This document shows, piece after piece, positions 62,880-64,000 of a stretch of DNA of 64,000 nucleotides. The stretch is taken from NCBI RefSeq assembly GCF_035685805.1, contig NZ_DASSAB010000032.1:13130-77129 (forward strand). The letters are read 5' to 3'. The position numbers were made by a program, and so were the translations under genes. The notes under the pieces are model-generated. The model saw only the letters and a list, made by a program, of their open reading frames with translations, made no database searches and was not told the origin of the DNA. Numbering within the stretch: position 1 is the first letter of the stretch; each line of letters starts with the position of its first letter. The DNA comes from Dyella_A sp035685805. GTDB lineage: Bacteria; Pseudomonadota; Gammaproteobacteria; Xanthomonadales; Rhodanobacteraceae.

Positions 62880-64000
62880 ATGATGCAAAAACCGCTTGTC
62901 GGCGCACTGTTCGGCGCGCTCGGCCTCGTGGCACTGTCCGCCGCCCATGCCGCTACACCGGCATCCGTCCACGCCGGAGCGATGGGCAAACTCGCCCCTT
63001 CGGCGCTGGCCACGCGGCTCGGGCTGGACTCGCGCTCGTCGCTTGCCGCGCAGGCCGAGGGCCGCACCGTACGCGGCACATTGAAGACCCGCGAGCAACA
63101 GATGTTCGGCAACGTGCCTGTGTACGGGCACGCCGTGGTGATCGAGCGTGACCGCGCCGGCAACGTGCTCGGTGCCGAGGGGCGTATCGCCCGCGGGGTC
63201 GGCTTCGATCTCGCGTCCGCCACGCCTTCGATCAGCGCCGACCAGGCGGTGCAGACGCTGCGTCAGCACGCCGGCCTGCTGCCGTTCGGCGTGGGCGTCA
63301 ATGCGGTGTCCGCCGCCGACCTGCACAACGTCAAACATGACCTGTTCGTGTATGCCGAAGGCCCCAAGGCACGCCTTGCCTACCTGACCTCGTTCTTCAC
63401 CGACGCCCAAGGCAAGCCCACCCGGCCGACTGCGCTGATCGACGCCAACACCGGCGACGTCATCGCCAGCTGGGAAGGCCTGACCACCAAGGGCAAGCCC
63501 GGCAGCGGCGGCGGTGGCACCACCGGCACCCCTGCCACGGCAACCGGTCCGGGCGGCAACCTCAAGACGGGCCAGTATTTCTACGGCACCGACTACGCGG
63601 CGTTGAGCGTGCAACAGTCCGGCAGCACCTGCTACATGCAGAACGCCGACGTGGCTACCTACAACTACGCCAGCAGCACCCGCCGCGGCACGCTCTGGAG
63701 CTTCGCCTGCCCGACCAGCAGCGGCGATGCCGTCAACGGTGCGTACTCGCCGATCAACGACGCCCACCACTTCGGCGGCGTGGTGCATGACATGTACAAG
63801 AACTGGTTCGGCGCGCCGCCGCTGAACTTCCAGCTGGTGATGAACGTGCATTACAGCCGCAACTACGAGAACGCCTTCTGGAACGGCTCGTCGATGAACT
63901 TCGGTGACGGCGCCAGCACGTTCTATCCGCTGGTGTCGCTGGACGTGACCAGCCACGAGATCAGCCACGGCTTCACCGAGCAGCACTCCAACCTCGCCTA
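62880..64000 (+). CDS. M4-family (thermolysin-like) metalloprotease, partial
   Basis: N-terminal 373 residues of a secreted M4 peptidase, cut by the window end. It has a signal peptide (1-24), a pro-region of FTP/PepSY type (~40-190), a glycine-rich linker (GKPGSGGGGTTGTPATATG) and the catalytic domain, with zinc HEISH at about His359. The ATG follows GGGGAGAAG. The third ligand and C-terminal parts lie beyond the window. Confidence 0.92.
   Translation, partial: MMQKPLVGALFGALGLVALSAAHAATPASVHAGAMGKLAPSALATRLGLDSRSSLAAQAEGRTVRGTLKTREQQMFGNVPVYGHAVVIERDRAGNVLGAEGRIARGVGFDLASATPSISADQAVQTLRQHAGLLPFGVGVNAVSAADLHNVKHDLFVYAEGPKARLAYLTSFFTDAQGKPTRPTALIDANTGDVIASWEGLTTKGKPGSGGGGTTGTPATATGPGGNLKTGQYFYGTDYAALSVQQSGSTCYMQNADVATYNYASSTRRGTLWSFACPTSSGDAVNGAYSPINDAHHFGGVVHDMYKNWFGAPPLNFQLVMNVHYSRNYENAFWNGSSMNFGDGASTFYPLVSLDVTSHEISHGFTEQHSNLA

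Noticed and set aside
61593..63986. Minus-strand frame of 797 codons over the MFS gene and M4 protease
   Set aside because: Antisense to the M4 protease and off-frame within the transporter; no motifs.

Overview
This window comes from a GC-rich gammaproteobacterium of the Xanthomonadales, most likely family Rhodanobacteraceae (Rhodanobacter/Dyella-like). The strongest reasons are the Xanthomonas-type arginine pathway (N-acetylornithine carbamoyltransferase, acetylcitrulline deacetylase, a fused acetylglutamate kinase/synthase) in one long arg-pro operon, an ECF sigma/Ser-Thr kinase pair beside type VI secretion (T6SS) sheath genes, and two families of dispersed palindromic repeats typical of xanthomonads and pseudomonads. 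No tRNA, rRNA, prophage, IS element or CRISPR array was recognised. The layout is chromosomal and mostly housekeeping.

Region 1 (1-5.9 kb): tssC (cut by the window edge) and tssB, with a kinase-sigma pair upstream that probably controls them, then a small exported protein. Region 2 (6-9.3 kb): kynureninase and gamma-glutamyltransferase, closed by a strong terminator. Region 3 (9.3-9.83 kb): a palindromic element grown into a 43-bp tandem array, plus a REP element. Region 4 (9.8-22.8 kb, minus strand): an arginine/proline superoperon, argF'-paiB-like-osmC-like-argG-GNAT-argE'-argB/A-argC-argH-cupin-proB-proB-proA. Its leader encodes a 34-residue, arginine-rich peptide followed by a terminator and a complementary antiterminator segment, a textbook attenuator layout and the most interesting regulatory feature here.

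Region 5 (22.9-31.1 kb): glycine-zipper lipoprotein-like protein, cysS, sufE, an arsR-arsC-acr3-arsH operon, an unusual DksA with a histone-H1-like tail and a dismantled zinc site, yidD and an M23 peptidase. Region 6 (31.1-37.9 kb): folE2, a ubiG-gph-squalene-synthase-like operon, a YciI-like protein, an amidohydrolase, and efp with its modification enzyme epmB on the opposite strand. Region 7 (38-44 kb): a FimX-like degenerate GGDEF-EAL protein, then ffh-rpsP-rimM-trmD-rplS.

Region 8 (44-51.1 kb): a cytochrome c assembly-like membrane protein, radA, alr, dnaB, rplI-rpsR-rpsF and an IscA-type protein. Region 9 (51.3-64 kb): asnS, a lipoprotein, a small membrane protein, a divergent SDR, nei, a beta-carbonic anhydrase, gor-hutG, a BlaI/M56-TonB regulatory cassette with twin operators, an NlpC/P60 lipoprotein, an MFS transporter-slyD pair and the start of an M4 metalloprotease cut by the window end.

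Open reading frames antisense to these genes are abundant because of the high GC content and were left out. Starts were chosen by ribosome binding site, family N-terminus and overlap with the upstream gene.
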